The translations under genes were made by a program, and so were the position numbers. A model generated the notes under the pieces. It worked only from the letters and a program-made list of their open reading frames with translations, was not told the origin of the DNA and searched no databases. A DNA stretch of 64,000 nt. Source: Edolisoma coerulescens. Lineage: Eukaryota; Chordata; Aves; Passeriformes; Campephagidae. The stretch is from contig VWZW01001228.1 of the NCBI GenBank assembly GCA_013397115.1, positions 1,542,200 to 1,606,199 on the forward strand, given 5' to 3'. Position 1 is the first letter of the stretch; each line of letters starts with the position of its first letter. Below are positions 1-15,600 of the stretch, one piece after another.

Positions 1-603
1 AAAAGTTGGCAGGTAAAACTAGTATTGAATTCAAATCAGGCTCTGGCACACAAGACCCCGGGGCTGTGTGTGTTTGTGCTCAGAGGTCAGCAGGGTGGGG
101 GCCAGCCTGGCTGCATCCATTCACTGGCTGTGGGTCAGAACCATTTAATCTGGTTCAGGCTGTCCCAAAGGGGTAATTCACACGAAGGGGATTCCTCCTT
201 GCCCTGAGAATCAGTGTGAGTCTGTAGCTGCAGAGGAGACTGTCTCTGTCTCTTCCCTCTGATGCTGAGCGTACTGAGAGAGCATCAGATGCCAGCAGGG
301 GAGAAAGCATAGGAAGTGAGAAGACAAAAAGGCCAGAGCCTGTGAATAAGGCAGGAGGGGGAATGGAGAGAAACATCAGAGAAACAGATCTCCTACGCAG
401 AACTGCAGAAAGTACTTTAGAGAAATTGTACATTTAGCACTGAGCATCTTTGCAGATATCAGAACTTAATGCCAAAGGGGAAGCATAAACGCTGGTCACG
501 TAGCAGGAAACTGACAAATTTCATATTCAAAATTACACTGATTACATAAATTATGTGAGCTTCAAATTATGTTTTTAATTCCTGTATTACTGTTATTTCA
601 TAG
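1..603 (+). other. MYBPC1: MYBPC1 intron (3' part), no other feature seen
   Basis: Sequence upstream of the first visible exon. The first codon of that exon is split, needing one base from an upstream exon, so this stretch is intronic. I see no exon, repeat or RNA gene here; the first 250 bases are somewhat GC-richer than the rest. Confidence 0.7.
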
Positions 604-655
604 AATCTTCCCAAGCTGCTCCATCCATTGACATCAGATCTGCTTTCAAAAGAAG
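604..655 (+). CDS. MYBPC1: MYBPC1 exon: linker between C1 and M motif
   Basis: Acceptor TTATTTCATAG, donor AG/GTAACT. With the split first codon it reads ESSQAAPSIDIRSAFKR, matching the slow-type segment before the M motif. It ends two bases into a codon. The following intron (1559 bp) is AT-rich and shows nothing I recognise. Confidence 0.9.
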
Positions 656-3600
656 GTAACTTCAGTGATCCTATCCAGCTCCTCAGTAATGGATACTGGT
701 AGCATGCACAGAACTTGTGTCAGACAATTGTATCAAGTACTTTATAAAACTGTTTTTGTAAATATAGATTAAAGTGGAATTTCAGGTAATTGGTCGTGGG
801 TAGAATGAAATAGTTACAGCACATAGATAGTACATATTAAATGTATATTAAATACCCCTACTGTGAAGTTATAAGTGTCATTAATTTAAGGGAAGATTGA
901 ATATTTAAGGCAATTAAATATATGTTTCTTTGGAGGTTTTTAAAAATGTATTTTCATTCACTAAAATATTCTACTGCATGTTTCCTGAAAGCTGTCAGCC
1001 ACAATATGAAAGTTCTGGGTCCCAATCCTGCACTGATTAGAAGCAGAGAGGAAATTCACATTGATTTCAAGAAGACAGAATCTGTCTTTGTTATCTTACA
1101 GTAAATAGTAAACACCATCAGTAAGGAAAAACAACAAATAGTGTATTACAGAGAATGTAAGATAAAGCATTGTGTCTTAAGGTTTGCTATCTTTCTGATA
1201 AAGCAGCAAATCTAATCAGTATAGGTGTTATCTTTTTGTGATTAAATATATAAAAAATATATAGAATGAAAATGTTTTACAAACAGATAATGAATGCAGT
1301 TTGTTAATCTAGAAGTAAAGCTGTGATTCAGAGCCAACTGCTTTTATTTAGAGGGTTTTAATTTAAAGAGAAAATCAAAAGACATTACATTCAAGGTGCA
1401 TTTCCTTCTTTAGCACATTTTAAAAAATAAAATAACTACTCTGCCCAAGCAGATGAAGATATCTCAGTATTTTCTGGTTTTCTAAGTACTATCTTGGATG
1501 TAAAATATCGATTAAACATTGGCATCATTTCAGTTAAGATGTGCACTATTTTGCCCTTTTTACAAATATTTATGGGCTTTCTTTTGTCTGTATGTGCTCT
1601 ATGATAAGGTAATTCTCCTAAAGATCACATTATAGAAAGAAATGCACCTTCATAGGACTGTGATTTTATCTGTAGAAATGGACAATGTACTCTTTTATTT
1701 TTCTTTATAACTATTTTCTCCCTTCATTTAGAGAAAGGTTAAATCCTTAAGGTTAAGTACTTTTCAATCAGTATTTGACAGAGCTATGCATTGTTAAAAG
1801 CACCACCCAGCAATGCAAATCTTTGTTTTGTATTCGTAGCAAGAGATCAGCACAAGCCCTTTGTTTTTATACACATCCACTACGGAAATGAAAAACAAAG
1901 CTGGCTGTGTTGAGTAGCTCACATTCGTTTGTGTTACTGAAATCTAACACAAACCTTGGCAAATTTATGTACGCAGTTACAAAATTTGCCATCAGAGTAT
2001 AAGAAGATGCAATACAAACCTTTGTGTTATTTTTCACAAGTGCCTACAGAAACATAACCTGTGTGAAAAAGCATACAAGTTTGTGTTGATTTTATACAAT
2101 TATTTGTGTGTCTGGACAGTGTTGAGTGTATGAGAAGTGTAGAGAGTTTGCAAGGTGTGTTGTCCAAGTCTTCCTGTATTAAACAAAGATTTGATCTTTT
2201 TCTGTCAATAACAGCGGTGAAGGACAAGAGGATGCAGGAGAGCTTGACTTTAGTGGTCTCCTGAAACGTAGGTGAGAACCAAGTGATGCAGTGAGCAGGT
2301 GTGGATTGCAAACCATTAGGTTCGCACACAGAAGCAGTCAGGTGTAGCATTAATAACTTCTTAAGAATTTTCTGACCTTTCCATTTTTTTTAATGTTTCT
2401 AACTATTATTATTCTCACAGTATAATATGCAAATGTTCGGTTAATTTTTACCTCTAAGTGTGCAGTAAAGAAAACTCAGATTTGAGTGTGTTGGGAAAAA
2501 AAGTGAGCCCCAGCCTAAAGAGGCCAATAACATTCAGTTCACTTGCTATTTCTTTTGTGTTTGCATGGAAGGCAGAGGGGGAAAATTTCCTACACAGGGA
2601 TGAGCAGTTCAGAAAATTGAGTCTGGTGCAAAAGTAAAAAAACATCCTGATATGGAAAAATCATATATCATGTTTTTGAGTCATAGATACTGGAAAAATT
2701 CTTTGTAGCTTTTTTTTTTTAATATGTGCACACAAATGCTCAATCATGTTTTATTTGACTCAAATGTTTTGACGGAGAAAAACTCCAGGCGCATGTTTCG
2801 CTGCTTTGCCTTGAAAATCTGGTGTTATGACAGTTATGTGTGTAGTTATTTCAGATCTTAAACCCAGTTTAGTCTTTTACCAGATTAAGACAAGACAGTT
2901 AATTCATCATCTTTTAAAATCAAGCCAAGAAATTCTATATGCCATGGAAATCAATGGCAACTGATCACAGAGAACTGGAAAAGGAGCTACATCCTTTATC
3001 TCATCTACCACTTACTCTGAAAGAGGAAAATCTGCTGTATTAATTACTTTAAAAGGTCACTATGGGCTCATTGGCTATTAGGGTGAGGACAGCATTTAAG
3101 CAACTAAAGCACACAGGAAAAGCTGAAGCTAAAAGTAGACAAAGAATTACCTGAACCGATTCCAATCCACCAGGTCTTTGGTTTTTCAATCTTCTCATCC
3201 CTAACTAGGATCTGCAGTTTGTGTTTTCATCCTGCTAATACACAGTTCTCATGACTGCCTGCCTGGTGTTTCATTAGCAACACGAGAGTTGCATGTGAGA
3301 GGTCTTGGTGTTCTTGTGGAAAGATAAATGTGGTTTAAGAGACATTATCACTTTACTAACAATTAACTCTTAAAATTTGTAAGATAAATACTGTACAGCC
3401 ATACAAACATAGTATACCTATTGTGTGCTTAATGGATAAAGCAAATATTTAGTTTTTAGACACCATTATTTGACTTTGGTCAAATTGGTTCACCTTGCTT
3501 CAGGCCTTGAAATGCAACCTCATATTTCTGAGCTTAATTGAATAAAATTGTTAATTAAGCCACAGTGTGGATATTAATATCCGTGTGTGTGGATATTAAC

Positions 3601-6600
3601 ATCCATTATTATGAAGACAAATCCATGGTTTCATTTCAATTTTTACAACAGGCAATGTTGGAGGTGCATTCTTTCTCCTTTTTTTTATGGTTGTATGACC
3701 AAGGAAAGACCTCGAACTTTTCACTTTTGGTTCATACTACTTGAAACATGTTTTTTTTAAAAAAAAAAAAAGCCCTAAATGCATAGAATCAATATACTGT
3801 CTATTTTCTAATTTTCTGCTGGTTGGCAGGCAGGCATATCAAGTCTTATCTCAGTAAGGCACTCCACGACTGGATATGCTTTGTCAATGCAATGGATCAG
3901 TAGCAGCACAAAATTCCAAGAGGCTCAAGATCTAAAAACCACTCAAATATTTAGGTCCTTGGTTTCTTTGGGTTTTTTTTAAAAACTACATCTTGCAACA
4001 AAATGCACATTTTTAGGGAAAAGATCCGAAAGTGATTTCATGGTGAGGTCAGTCTGCTTAGGAAATACCATTCTCTGTTTGGCCTCTGCTTGGCCTCTGG
4101 CCTCTGTTCAAACTGCTGAGGTCTCAGAATAAAGCTGGCTTGCTCTAAGCATCAAAATTTGTTCTCCAGTTATGCAAGAGAAAACAAGCCTGAAATTGAT
4201 TCTTTCCGTCTGGTTGAAAATCGGGATCCTCATTCTCAACCGCTGCCTGAATTAAAGGGGAGCTTTCTTTCGATGCCCACAGAGTGCACATCTCCTTGAC
4301 ATGGGCAGACACTGCCTGGTGAGCAGCCAGTCCTGGGAGAGGACAGTGCTGCTCCAGGGGGAATCTCAGCTTTTACAAGTGTTTGCAAGCTGATCTCAAC
4401 CTGCCTCCAAGCAGAAGGAATCTCACTGAAATGGCAGCATTCACTGTACAGCCACCCTCCGGAAAGCATGAGCACGGATAAAAGGAACAAAGTATAGAAT
4501 TACATACCTGAGATTGTCTAACTTGCATCATTGTCTCAGAATTATTGTATTCAAAAGACTACTCAGGGAGAACCTCTCTTCCTTTTTAAAATAACAGACA
4601 TACTATGAAAATTAATAAACCTCATGGACTAAACAGCAAGGTGTTTCCATGGTTCCTCATCCAACTGTGCAGAGATTCTCAGGGATCTTTAGTGCTATTT
4701 CTGTATATGTCAAAGAAAATCCTCTGTTAGACTCCATAAAGCTCAGCTCTAACAGTGTCTTGCTGCTAAGTTTGGTATTTTTTTTATTTCTCAAAAGTTT
4801 ATTTTCTCGCTCTGCTCTCAAAAGTATTGATTTTTGTTAGACAAGCTAGATCAAATTGGAATGATCCTAGTCTGATCTGAATGATTTACAGGAAGAAAAA
4901 TCTAGATTTCTTCTTCAACTCCAGTATTGTTCTAGCAGTTCACTTTTTTGAGCTGAATCGTGCATCTGAAAAATTATCATTTTGTTTAGGATGCTTCCAT
5001 TGTTCTATCATTTAACAGCTGCCATTGTGAAAATAATTATACTTCTCTTTATTGGTTGTCTTATCCTGGAGTTGCAGATAGTAAATACGGTATTGAGACT
5101 TCTGTGTAAAGGTGATTCCTCACCCAGGCCTCTGAAAACATTTCCTGCTCTTAAGACTGAGATACACATGGAAGCGAACAGATCCATCCTTCAAGTCCAA
5201 GCTGGTGTGGAAATCTCCAGTTCCTATCGATATGACAACTTTAAGTAATGCTGAGAAGCACTGGTGTAACTATAAACAGACACAGATTCTCTGTATTTCA
5301 ATGTCCTGTCGTTGGTCACCCCCAGTAGCGGTTACAGGGACTCAGGGTTTGAAAACATTTTTATTTTATTTTGAAATGTACAGATTAGACTCAGTCGTGC
5401 CATCATAAATTGTAATTGATTCCACTCAAGTTACAGGAGATAAAACTGATTTAAGTGGGATTAGCCTGTATGCTATTACATTTTCAAACTGTTTTTTTTT
5501 TCTTAAGCAATGAAGCAATAAAAAGTTCTCATAGCTGATTGTATCAGAAAAGGCCAAATTAAAACTTGCATACAAATTCTGCCTTGAACAAGTGTGAAAT
5601 AAGGTGTGAATGTCATTCTGAGCTATTCCACTCATACTGAGAGAAATAAAAAAAAAAATATGATGGCAGCCTTCAAATTTTGGTCAAAACATTTCTAGCC
5701 TTACCACAGATTCAGCTTCACCTCTTTTTTATGGCGTGATAAAGCCTCACTAACTCTTCTCCCATAATTTTATTTTGCTAATGTCAGGGAGGTTAAACAA
5801 CAAGAGGAAGAGCCTGAGGTGGACGTGTGGGAACTCCTGAAGAACGCGAATCCCAGCGAGTACGAGAAGATTGCTTTCCAGTATGGCATCACCGACCTGA
5901 GAGGGATGTTAAAGCGGCTGAAGCGCATGCGCAGGGAAGTGAAGAAGAGTGCAGGTATGGATGTGGCAGAATATTCCTCTGCCCATCAGTCACATGCAGC
6001 TGTTCACTTCAAAAACCCAAATGTGCTTCACTTTCACACAAGGGAACTTTCACATGACAACTCATTCCTGCAAGGAGTTAATCAGAAGGCAGCTTTGGTA
6101 CACGGTGGAAGTGTAAACACCTTATCCAACTCAGCGCTTACCTAAAGCATCCCTGCCTTTCAGACAAACACTGGTACCCTCTGGAACAGTGACCCCCAGG
6201 TGTGTGGAAAGGTGTTACCTGATCAAACAGTACAGAAATTAGACCTTATGTTACCATCAATATATTCTGCTCTAAATAGAGGTCACTCCAAACACATGCA
6301 GTGTTTGCTCTTCATAATTCTGTTTTGCACTTAATCTCCATTGCCCAGAAATCCCAGCTGTACTACAGACCCTCCACCATGCACTGGGTGAGGACATTCA
6401 GGCCTGTCTTTCCCCATCTACCCTGCTGAATAGTATGAGAGGTGTAATTACATACAAAAATATAAATATGTGCTTCTGTGTATAAATATATGTGTCTGTG
6501 TATATAAAATATACGTATATGCCACAGAATATGTTTGCACACACATATAAATACTATACACTGTCCATTATACAGTTGTGGCATCTGCTTGTTCCTGGAC

Positions 6601-9600
6601 AGCATTTCAGAACTGGATGCAATATATACATTTGCTGTGTCACTGGTTTCCTGGAGGAGTCCCTTTTATGTAGGTGAAGTCCTCCACAAATCCAGCTGTA
6701 ATCCAGCTGCCTGATATACCCTCTCTCCTTGCTCATTACCTCATATCATGACATGTATTATGTTACTACATGTTAATTTTTATATCTTTATTTCAATTGA
6801 TGCATCTGCACAGTCTTATTTGGAATACAGCCACACTGCAAAGTCTTGAAGAGGTACCAGCTTGAACTTGGTCAGGATAACCAGACCTGCATAGCTTTGT
6901 GCTTATTCCAATGTTTCTAGATGATTCCACACAGACTAGTGTGAGAATATCTTGTGATGCATAACTTTGTGAGCATGTATTCTGACAGCTTTGATGAGAT
7001 TTATGCAATGTCATTTCAGCGTTCATATTCTTGTTTTCTGACCCCATGTTAAAATAACATTTGACTTCCACAACAGCTTTTGCCAAAGGCCTTGATCCTG
7101 CATACCAGGTGGACAAAGGAGGTAAAGTAAGATTCATGGTGGAGCTAGCAGATCCAACAGTGGAACTCAAGTGGTATAAAAATGGCCAAGAAATACGACC
7201 AAGTGCAAAGTAAGTGATCTTAGCATATGTGAGCAATGAAATGGGTACACACATACTCTCTTGACAAGTGTGTTGCATAGATCTCTCTCTTTGGTCAGGT
7301 TGCACCAATTTTATTTCTGAATATCATTAGATGTGAAGAGTATGCAAATGATGGTATACTGCTCAGGACACAGAAAAGTCCACTGTAGGCTAAACGTAAC
7401 ATAGATTGTCTCCTTTGTCTCAAGACAAAAGTATTAGAGATCCTCAAAAAAAGGTGGCATGATTTCCTACTCAGTAGTTTTTAAAAAATCAGGAAGCACT
7501 GCGAGTAAATAAATCACTTGTCCTTGGTCCTGTGTCTGGAGGTGGACACCATCTTTCTACAGTAATTGTGTGCTAAGAGCAGAGATGTTTGACATCACAC
7601 ACTTACCCAGCTGGCTCATAAACCACCCGAGAAAAGGGGTGTGAGGTTTTGTCTCATCTTCCATTACTCAGTTAACTTTAACACACTGAAGTCAACAACC
7701 TGCACCATCAGTCATGGGCAACAGACCTAATGCACACAAGCTTCTTCACCTGTACCACCTGCATATTGGTTTCTTCTCTGGCTTTTCCTAGAAGTGGTCT
7801 TTCAGGTGCTGTACATGTAGAGCAATGCCTGGAAGTTGAGTCCAGTCCTTTTTGTGGGAACAACCAGCTCTTACAACCCGGTGCAGAAAACCCCATTCCA
7901 CAGTCAGACGCAGCTGGGAAGGATGTACATAAAAATGTAATGCTCCTCAAATGATTCCCAGAAGTACAAAATCCTAGCTCTTTTTTTCCTCTGACCCAGT
8001 GAAAAAAAAATAGCAATTAACAAAAGCCCTCTTACAAAAATGAGGCAGATTTCCTTCATTCTGCTGCTGCAGAAATCAGTGAAGGATTTTGGTTAATATT
8101 CATGATTGACAAAAAACTTGATAACAGAGTACCTTTTCTTTAGCCCCTATATCTGGCATGAGCAGTTCGGAGCTGTTTTGCAGGCAGCTCTATGGATTCC
8201 TCTCCAGCAGGAGGGGCTGGATTAGGTGCTCCAGTGCATTTCTACCAGGCTGCTGAAGCAGCTGTCAGATGCTGATGAGCTTTGGTCATTACAAACCTGG
8301 AGCAGATCTAAACTGGTGACATAAAGGTGAAAGGCTCCATATCCCATTACCAAAACCCCATATCCCATTACTGATATCTTGTGCCATCTGGCCTACCAAT
8401 AATATTAACTTCTTAACTTTGGCTATTATTATACTTCACAAAAATGTTGGAATGAGTGATGGTGTCCTCTTACTGGTTATTTTCAGCTTTACTCATCTAG
8501 AGTTTCAGACTCCATTTTATTTGCCATCATTCCACTCCAGCTTCTTTTTTTTTTTTTTTTATTTATTTTTTTCATATCAACCAGCCCTGAGATCTTGGAA
8601 CAAGCCAGAAGCAGCTTATTGTCACTCTACACTACAGCTCTTTTTGCTAGAAGTCTGGCAGATCTGTTGAAACTTGGAAATTGCTTCCAAGGACAATTTT
8701 TCCAGTACTGTGTAAACCCCAGAATTTTTGCCTCTAAATATCCCTAAAGCACTTTCTACATAAAACAAAAGGGGTCCAGAAGTTTTGCTAATGTGTCTTT
8801 GCTGTTCAAACAGATACATTTTTGAGCACAAAGGTAACCAGCGAATTTTATTCATCAATAACTGTACGATGACAGACGATGCTCGCTATTATGTAACAGC
8901 TGGTGATGAGAAATGCTCCACAGAACTGTTTGTGAGAGGTAACTGTGTCAGCTTGATGCTGTTTCACCTGCCCTAAATTGATGTGACTTCTTTGGCTGCA
9001 ACAGAAATTAACAGGGAGGACCTGGTTCAGAATGTTTTTGAATTTGTATTAGCAGCTGTTAGGATCACTCGGTATTGCTGTGATCCCTGGCCATTTTTTT
9101 CCCTCATCCTGTATTTAGCAGCTTAGTGAAAACCCTGAAATGGGAATACAGTTAATTGGATACTGTGCATTGGGATCTATTGGGGCTGTGGTGCCCTTCA
9201 TAATTTTAAGCCTTTTTGGAGACTTTTGTGTCATAGCACTGGCCTCCCCTAGCACCACCCTTGGTACCCGAGGACTCTGATACTGTCCAAGTGCCCTCCG
9301 ATCAGGCTTTCTAGAAGTCAGTTTTCATTCCATTTGCACTGATTTGAGGGAAGACTCTATCAAGAGTTATGGATGGGTGACCATATCTTCACTCTGTTTG
9401 CTCCCATGGTGTTGATTACCCCCACATGCACAACAAACCAAACAGAAAAGCAAAGCCTATAGTGAGAGAAAAAAAATCAGCAAATATTTGAAAAATACAT
9501 TTAGAATAGTGGAGCCCATTGCCCCTAAAAAGCACAGAGTAACTGTTGTACAGTCTTTTGCTATTAAATAAACTTCAGTTATGACATCAGGAATGGATTA

Positions 9601-12600
9601 AACAAATAAGGTCACCACAATATGCCACCAGGTCATCTTATAATATGGGTATATATCTCATAATGGGCTTTAGGACCTGATGAAAACACAGCTTTATAAG
9701 AGGGATTTGTGGGAAGAAAGAGGGGAATGTCAGCTTCTCATGTCAAGCTGCCTGGACAAAAATTTCAATAAAATGGGACGCCAAGAAGGTATTAATATGA
9801 AGAAATGTTATTTTTCTTTTATTGAGCAAATTTCCTATTAGCATCCTAATGAGCAACTACTTTTCTGATTTAAGGCAGAAAAGGTTGCACTGATACTCAT
9901 ATTAGAATTTTAAAGTAATATTGCCTTCTACAGCATGATTTAGAAAATCTCTTCCACTTAGTTTTCCCACTGAGATTGTAAACCTGTAATTTTTTCTTCC
10001 CAAAGATCCTCCAATTTTGGTGACCAAAGGCCTGGAGGATACCAGCACCTATGTTGGTGAACGAGTAGAACTGAGCTGTGAAGTGTCTGAGGATGATGCA
10101 AACGTGAAATGGTAAGCCACACTTCGAACAACTTCCTCTAGGACAAAACCCAGAAGCTTTTAATCGTGGGCAAAAACGTGGGCAGCTTTTCCTACACCAG
10201 TAAACCTGAAAATTGTTAAGAAAATATCAAGAAAACTCTATTCAAAAGTGTAGCAACAGCAAAAATACCCTCATAGATTCATGGATTAGTCTGTTTGATC
10301 TTTCCAGTGCCTTACAGTCTTGTAAAGTCTTCTCTGGGAGTTTCAGTCTATGGAAGTCTTATTTGCACAGGACTTCCTTTGGAAAAATAAAAATTCTTTG
10401 TTTTCCATTAGGTTTAGAAATGGCGTAGAACTTACCAATGATCCTAAATCTCGATATAAAATTAAGGTTGAGGGTAAAAAACACACTTTGATCATAGAGG
10501 AAGCTGCCAAAAATGACACTGCAACTTACTCAGTGATGACAACTGGAGGGCAATCAGAAGCCAAGCTTTCAGTTGACTGTGAGTATCATCCACCTTGCTC
10601 TCAAATTCATATGTGTGCTGACATACAGAAATAAACAATTTTCTTGCCTTTCCTGGGGGTTTAAAAGGAGACTTAATTTCCACACCAATCTTTTTGCTGT
10701 GAATCTCCAGAATAGTGACTTCCCTTCAGACACTGTTTCTAGTAGCAGGCCATGAACTAATTCTGCTTGTTAACTTCCTGTCACTCCATTAAGATGGAAA
10801 ACAAAACAATCCATCCAAAGATACAGTAGGTCAACAAAGTCAGTTTTCAAGGGAAGTAAGGGAAGTACCTGCTTTTCTTCAATCCTTTCAGGTTTTCACA
10901 GGAAAGCCAAACCCAGGTACAAGCGCATGGCTGTGTAGCCCCCTCAGCTTTGTGCAGTATCTCTTTAAAATCCTTGTGTTTTTAAACAGAATGTATCTGA
11001 TCCATCCCCTGAAGTTATCTTGCGTTCTGCATAAATGTACATTTTTATTTGTAGTACTCATTCTGCTCTTGACTATTTTGTACAAATTGGCACCCTGACC
11101 AATTCATGCTCTTTCATTATCAAGTTGGAAATTATCACCTATGGCTACTGAGCTCCATCATCTTTCTTTAATGTATCTACTTCTGTTTCCCTAAGTGAGA
11201 CCACTGAAGATATCACTTGCACTAGAAGACCAGACTGTGAGGCTTGGACAGGAAATCCACTTGAAGTGTGAGATATCTGAGAATGTGGAAGGGAAATGGT
11301 ACAAAAATGGGCAGCTGATTGAAGCTAGTGATCGTGTAAAGCTTTATCACAAAGGAAGGTAAGTCTGTTGTGTACTGACTTGGCTTTGGATGGAATGACA
11401 ATGTGGAGATGTGCCAGTATGTGGGCTACTTCACTAAAAATTATCTGCTAATCAAGCCTAACCTCTGTCCCTCAAGACATACTTATCTTTGCCATTTTAA
11501 AAGCCATGTCTCCTTGCTCCCTTTAATCTTGTGTATTTTGGCTGTGGAGGACAATAATTAAATCCTCAATCCACCTAAGTTCAAGCTATTGATTTTTCTT
11601 GACATTGCTGTTGCTCTTAGTATGGGATATTAAGCAGAAAAAGAAAACTATTGTCAGACACTATTAAAAGTATACAGCTTTTAAATGCCTCTTTTTCTCA
11701 TAGATCTTGTTCGTATCAACTCACAAAGATGATCCAGCAAAATTTAGAATACTCCCACAATGGGATCAACTACAGATTTTTTCTTGAACAACAAAATTGC
11801 AATTGAATGGCAGCAGCATAGAATCCCTGTGTCAAAGAGATTACACTCCTGTATTTCCCTTGTTCTGTGTTCAAACTAACAATATTAGAATTGGTTACAT
11901 TATTTGGTGGTTGTCTCAATAATATTTTGTACAAAGCACACAGTATTTAATTGTCTAAAATATCACTAAGCAACAAGTAAAGGATTTTTAGTCACTAATT
12001 TTACATACTTGCACAGATCTCCTAAAATTTTCACAGATTTTTCCTTATAGCTTCAAGCAGTCTTCAAAAATAATTTACATAGATTTCTTTTTCAATCCTT
12101 TTACAGAATCCACAGATTTGTTATACCAGTTTCTGCTGTCGATGATGAGGGTGAATACATGTTTGTGCCAGATGCCTACAACATTAATATTCCATGCAAA
12201 GTACATATTGTGGGTAAGTATACTGCACAGTGACTTGTATAAAACATCTTTCTGTGACCTTTGGAAACTAAAAGCAGTGTGAAATACTCCTGATTACAAG
12301 CACTTTGTATCCTCTGAGCAGGCATCCACCAGAGAAAGCAGACCTGCAGCTTTGGCAAAGTGCAATTGAGCTGCTCAGAGTCCTTTGCATGTGCTCAGGA
12401 TCTGCTCGTAGTTTATGTGCTGGGGGGAGCTCCTGGGGGTGGATTCTTGAGGCTGAGTTCCTAAACCACTATTCAGAGTTTGTGTAAAACACCTGCTGCT
12501 ATCCACTTCTCAGATACCCACTGCTATCTTTGAAGAACTGGCTTGCTAAGGTTGCAAAGTGTGTTTTAGTTTGATAAAAGAGTAGTAGAGTAAGTACATA

Positions 12601-15600
12601 TTTACCTATTCACAAAAAACATTAAAGACTATGTAGAGGGAAAATTGTTCTGCCCAGCTTTGATTCATTCAGCAAAACAGAAGGCTTGTTAATGACCCCA
12701 GTCTTCAAACAAAAATAAATCAGGGCATTGACTCTTTCTACAGCAATACCTCACTGGCTTCTAACTGCAACCGATAACTTGGAAAGGAGAGCAATATAAA
12801 TGACCAAAGTTTTAGAAAATATGATCTTTAATTGAAGCTGAAAGAAGTGGGATATCTGTGTTAGAAAAAGTATTGGTGAGATTTAGGGAGAATGAAATGG
12901 GAAGTGGTGCTAGAGGGGAATGATCATTGTTATATTTCTAATAAGTTAAAAAAAGTTGCAAGAAGACATTCATCAGTCATTCTCCCTCCACACAGAGTAC
13001 AACAAAAGCGATAATTTCATTTTCAGAAAAGGATTGGGGTCAATAAACTTTTAAACTATAGGAACAGTGAAGGCCGAAGCGTGGTTAAAGGTGCCATAAA
13101 AAAGCCTGCAATTGAAATTTTCAAGAGCCACTTAGAGGAAATCTCTCTCAGAAGTTACCTGAATATACATAATTCTGCCTCAGGAAAACAGTTGTGGGGT
13201 TTTTTAATGTGGTCTTATTATTCCAAAATTTCTATGGTGTCATGATTTCTTTTCCATCAGACAACTATTTTCTTAAGTAGATTTTTCTTCACAAGTTTCC
13301 ATTGAAACAAAATTCAGTTGCTTAAAAATACCAAGAAAATAAAACAAAGAGCATTTTTCATGTTGCAGACCTGTGGCAGGTCACTGAACTGTCAGAGCAG
13401 TAGCTACATGGCAAACCTGGACAACCTCTCTCCTTTTTCAGATCCTCCTAAACTTCACCTGGATGGTCTTGGGGAAAATAACACTGTGACAGTAGTGGCA
13501 GGAAACAAACTACGACTTGAGATCCCCATCACTGGTGAACCACCTCCAAAAGTCTTTTGGAGTAGAGGGGACAAGGTACATTGTCATTGTACATGTTTCT
13601 TTAGCTTAACAAGGAGCCTTTTCCATTAAAAAGTAATCTTTAGACTTTTGAAGACATTGATTTTAATGGCAGAAAATAAGTGGGAGATGTCCTCTATCTA
13701 AAAATGCCCCTTGTTCAAAAAAGAAGGGTAAAATAGACAAATATTATTTAGTATGTTTTGGGTCCTTTTAAGGAAAGGCTGAAATTAATAAGGAAAAAGA
13801 TATGGGATTGCTATAAAAAACTAGTAGAGGAGAAGAATATACAGGATGCAGAAGTAAACTTGTGAAAATTTACCAAATGCCTACTTCTTCTATGCATTTG
13901 ATGCCCAGAATGGCTGCCAGGTTTTGGCAGGAAGCCATGATATGGTCTGGTTTTGGAAAATGAATGATAAATTCTAACGGAGTGTCAAATCTCAAACGAA
14001 ACAATAGGTTGGGAAATTGGGGTCTTGCATCTGGTGCCTTAATGCAAAAATTTTGCTTAGATCAATCCCTGGCTGTGCAAATACCAAAAAAGTCGCTTTT
14101 CACATTTAAATTTTCATTGTGCAATGTAGAAGCTGGGACATGTTACTACTACTGCATTCATCAGACTTATCTGGTCAAATCCGTGACTACTATTTTTAAA
14201 ATATTAATTGTAGTGTCACCACTGTGGTCCTGTCCGAACAGGGAATTATTCTAGGAGAGCTCCCAAACCAAAATATGTGACAGCATTTGAAATCTGTGAG
14301 GACAAACTACTGACCCTTACAATCACTCTGACCTTTAAAGTGAATGGCCTAAATGTCAATCTGACTTTTGGAAGAATTCCCTATTCTCTTTCCATCAAAT
14401 TAATGATATGAGGTGTTGACAAAAGTGTGTTCTTGCTCACAGGACAATCCTAGTGCCTCATCCTTTTTGAAGCAATGGCTCAACTGAGTATTAAAAAGTT
14501 ATTTTATTTTACTTATTTTAGTTATCTTGTCATTTTTCTCATCATTAGGTGACTAAAGTTCTGAGTTTTAGTGTGGGTTTTCTTACCTTGCTTTAATGTT
14601 TTTGTTGAAGTGACCTGTACTATTTTGAATTTCGATTTTTTGAGTGTTTTGATTCTCAAATCCAGAAAATATGACTTTTCCCTCTGCTCACTGTGGTACC
14701 TAGATGGTCACAGACAGTGGAAGAATACGGGCAGAAACATACCCAGACAGCAGCTGCCTGGTCATTGATGCAGCTGAGAGGGAAGATTCAGGTCCTTTCA
14801 GAATAACTTTAAAGAATGAGGCTGGAGAGGACACAGCTCTAATCAACATTAAAGTGGTTGGTAAGTCGTGTGAAACGGTGCCCATCAGCCATGTCTTTTA
14901 TCACTGCTGTAGATTCTCAGGAAACTTCCATTTCCTGATTTGTCACCATTGCCAGGCGTGGAACTGAGACGCAAGGGTACTAAGGCTCCGTGTTACTGAA
15001 GGAGTAGGAGCTCGGCATGCAATTTAAGTAGGAGTTAATTATCACTGCTTCCAGGGGCCAAACTTCTCTGGTTGCCTCAGGCTGCCCTCTCACTCCTGGT
15101 TCTCCCCTGTCCCTGTTGCTGTGGGCTCTGTCTTAGCGCATGCCCTCAAGTGCCTCTCAAGTGTCTTGGCCATGCTGAAGACCTTGGCATCCATCCATTC
15201 CTAACCACCAGCCAGGATCCACTAACTTTCTCTCGCTCTCTCTCTCTCTCTCTCTTTTGTTATTAGGAATTCCTGTTGCACCTCAAAAACTGTTCAGATT
15301 TGTTTCTTATTTGACATTTTTAATTTCAACCTGTGCAAAAAGAAGAAAGATTTGGGTTTTTTTAATAATATTTATTTTGTTTACAACAGATGTCCCTGAT
15401 CCTCCTCAGGCACCAAATGTGACCGAGGTGGGTGAAGACTGGTGTATTATGACCTGGGAACCTCCAGCAAATGATGGTGGATCACCCATTTTAGGTACAT
15501 GATTTACTTTTTTTTTTGTTTGTTTGTTTGTTTTGGTGGTTTTTTTTGGTTTTTGTTTTTTGGTTTTTTTTTGTTGATGACTCTCTAATATAGACAAAAG

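Noticed and set aside
6793..7308. 171-codon minus-strand open frame
   Set aside because: It is antisense to the real MYBPC1 C2 exon at 7077-7209 and has no recognisable domain.
8155..8290. Possible CR1 end (GGGGCTGGATTAGGTGCTCC)
   Set aside because: Only a short resemblance to the CR1 3' region and no extension on either side; not enough to call.
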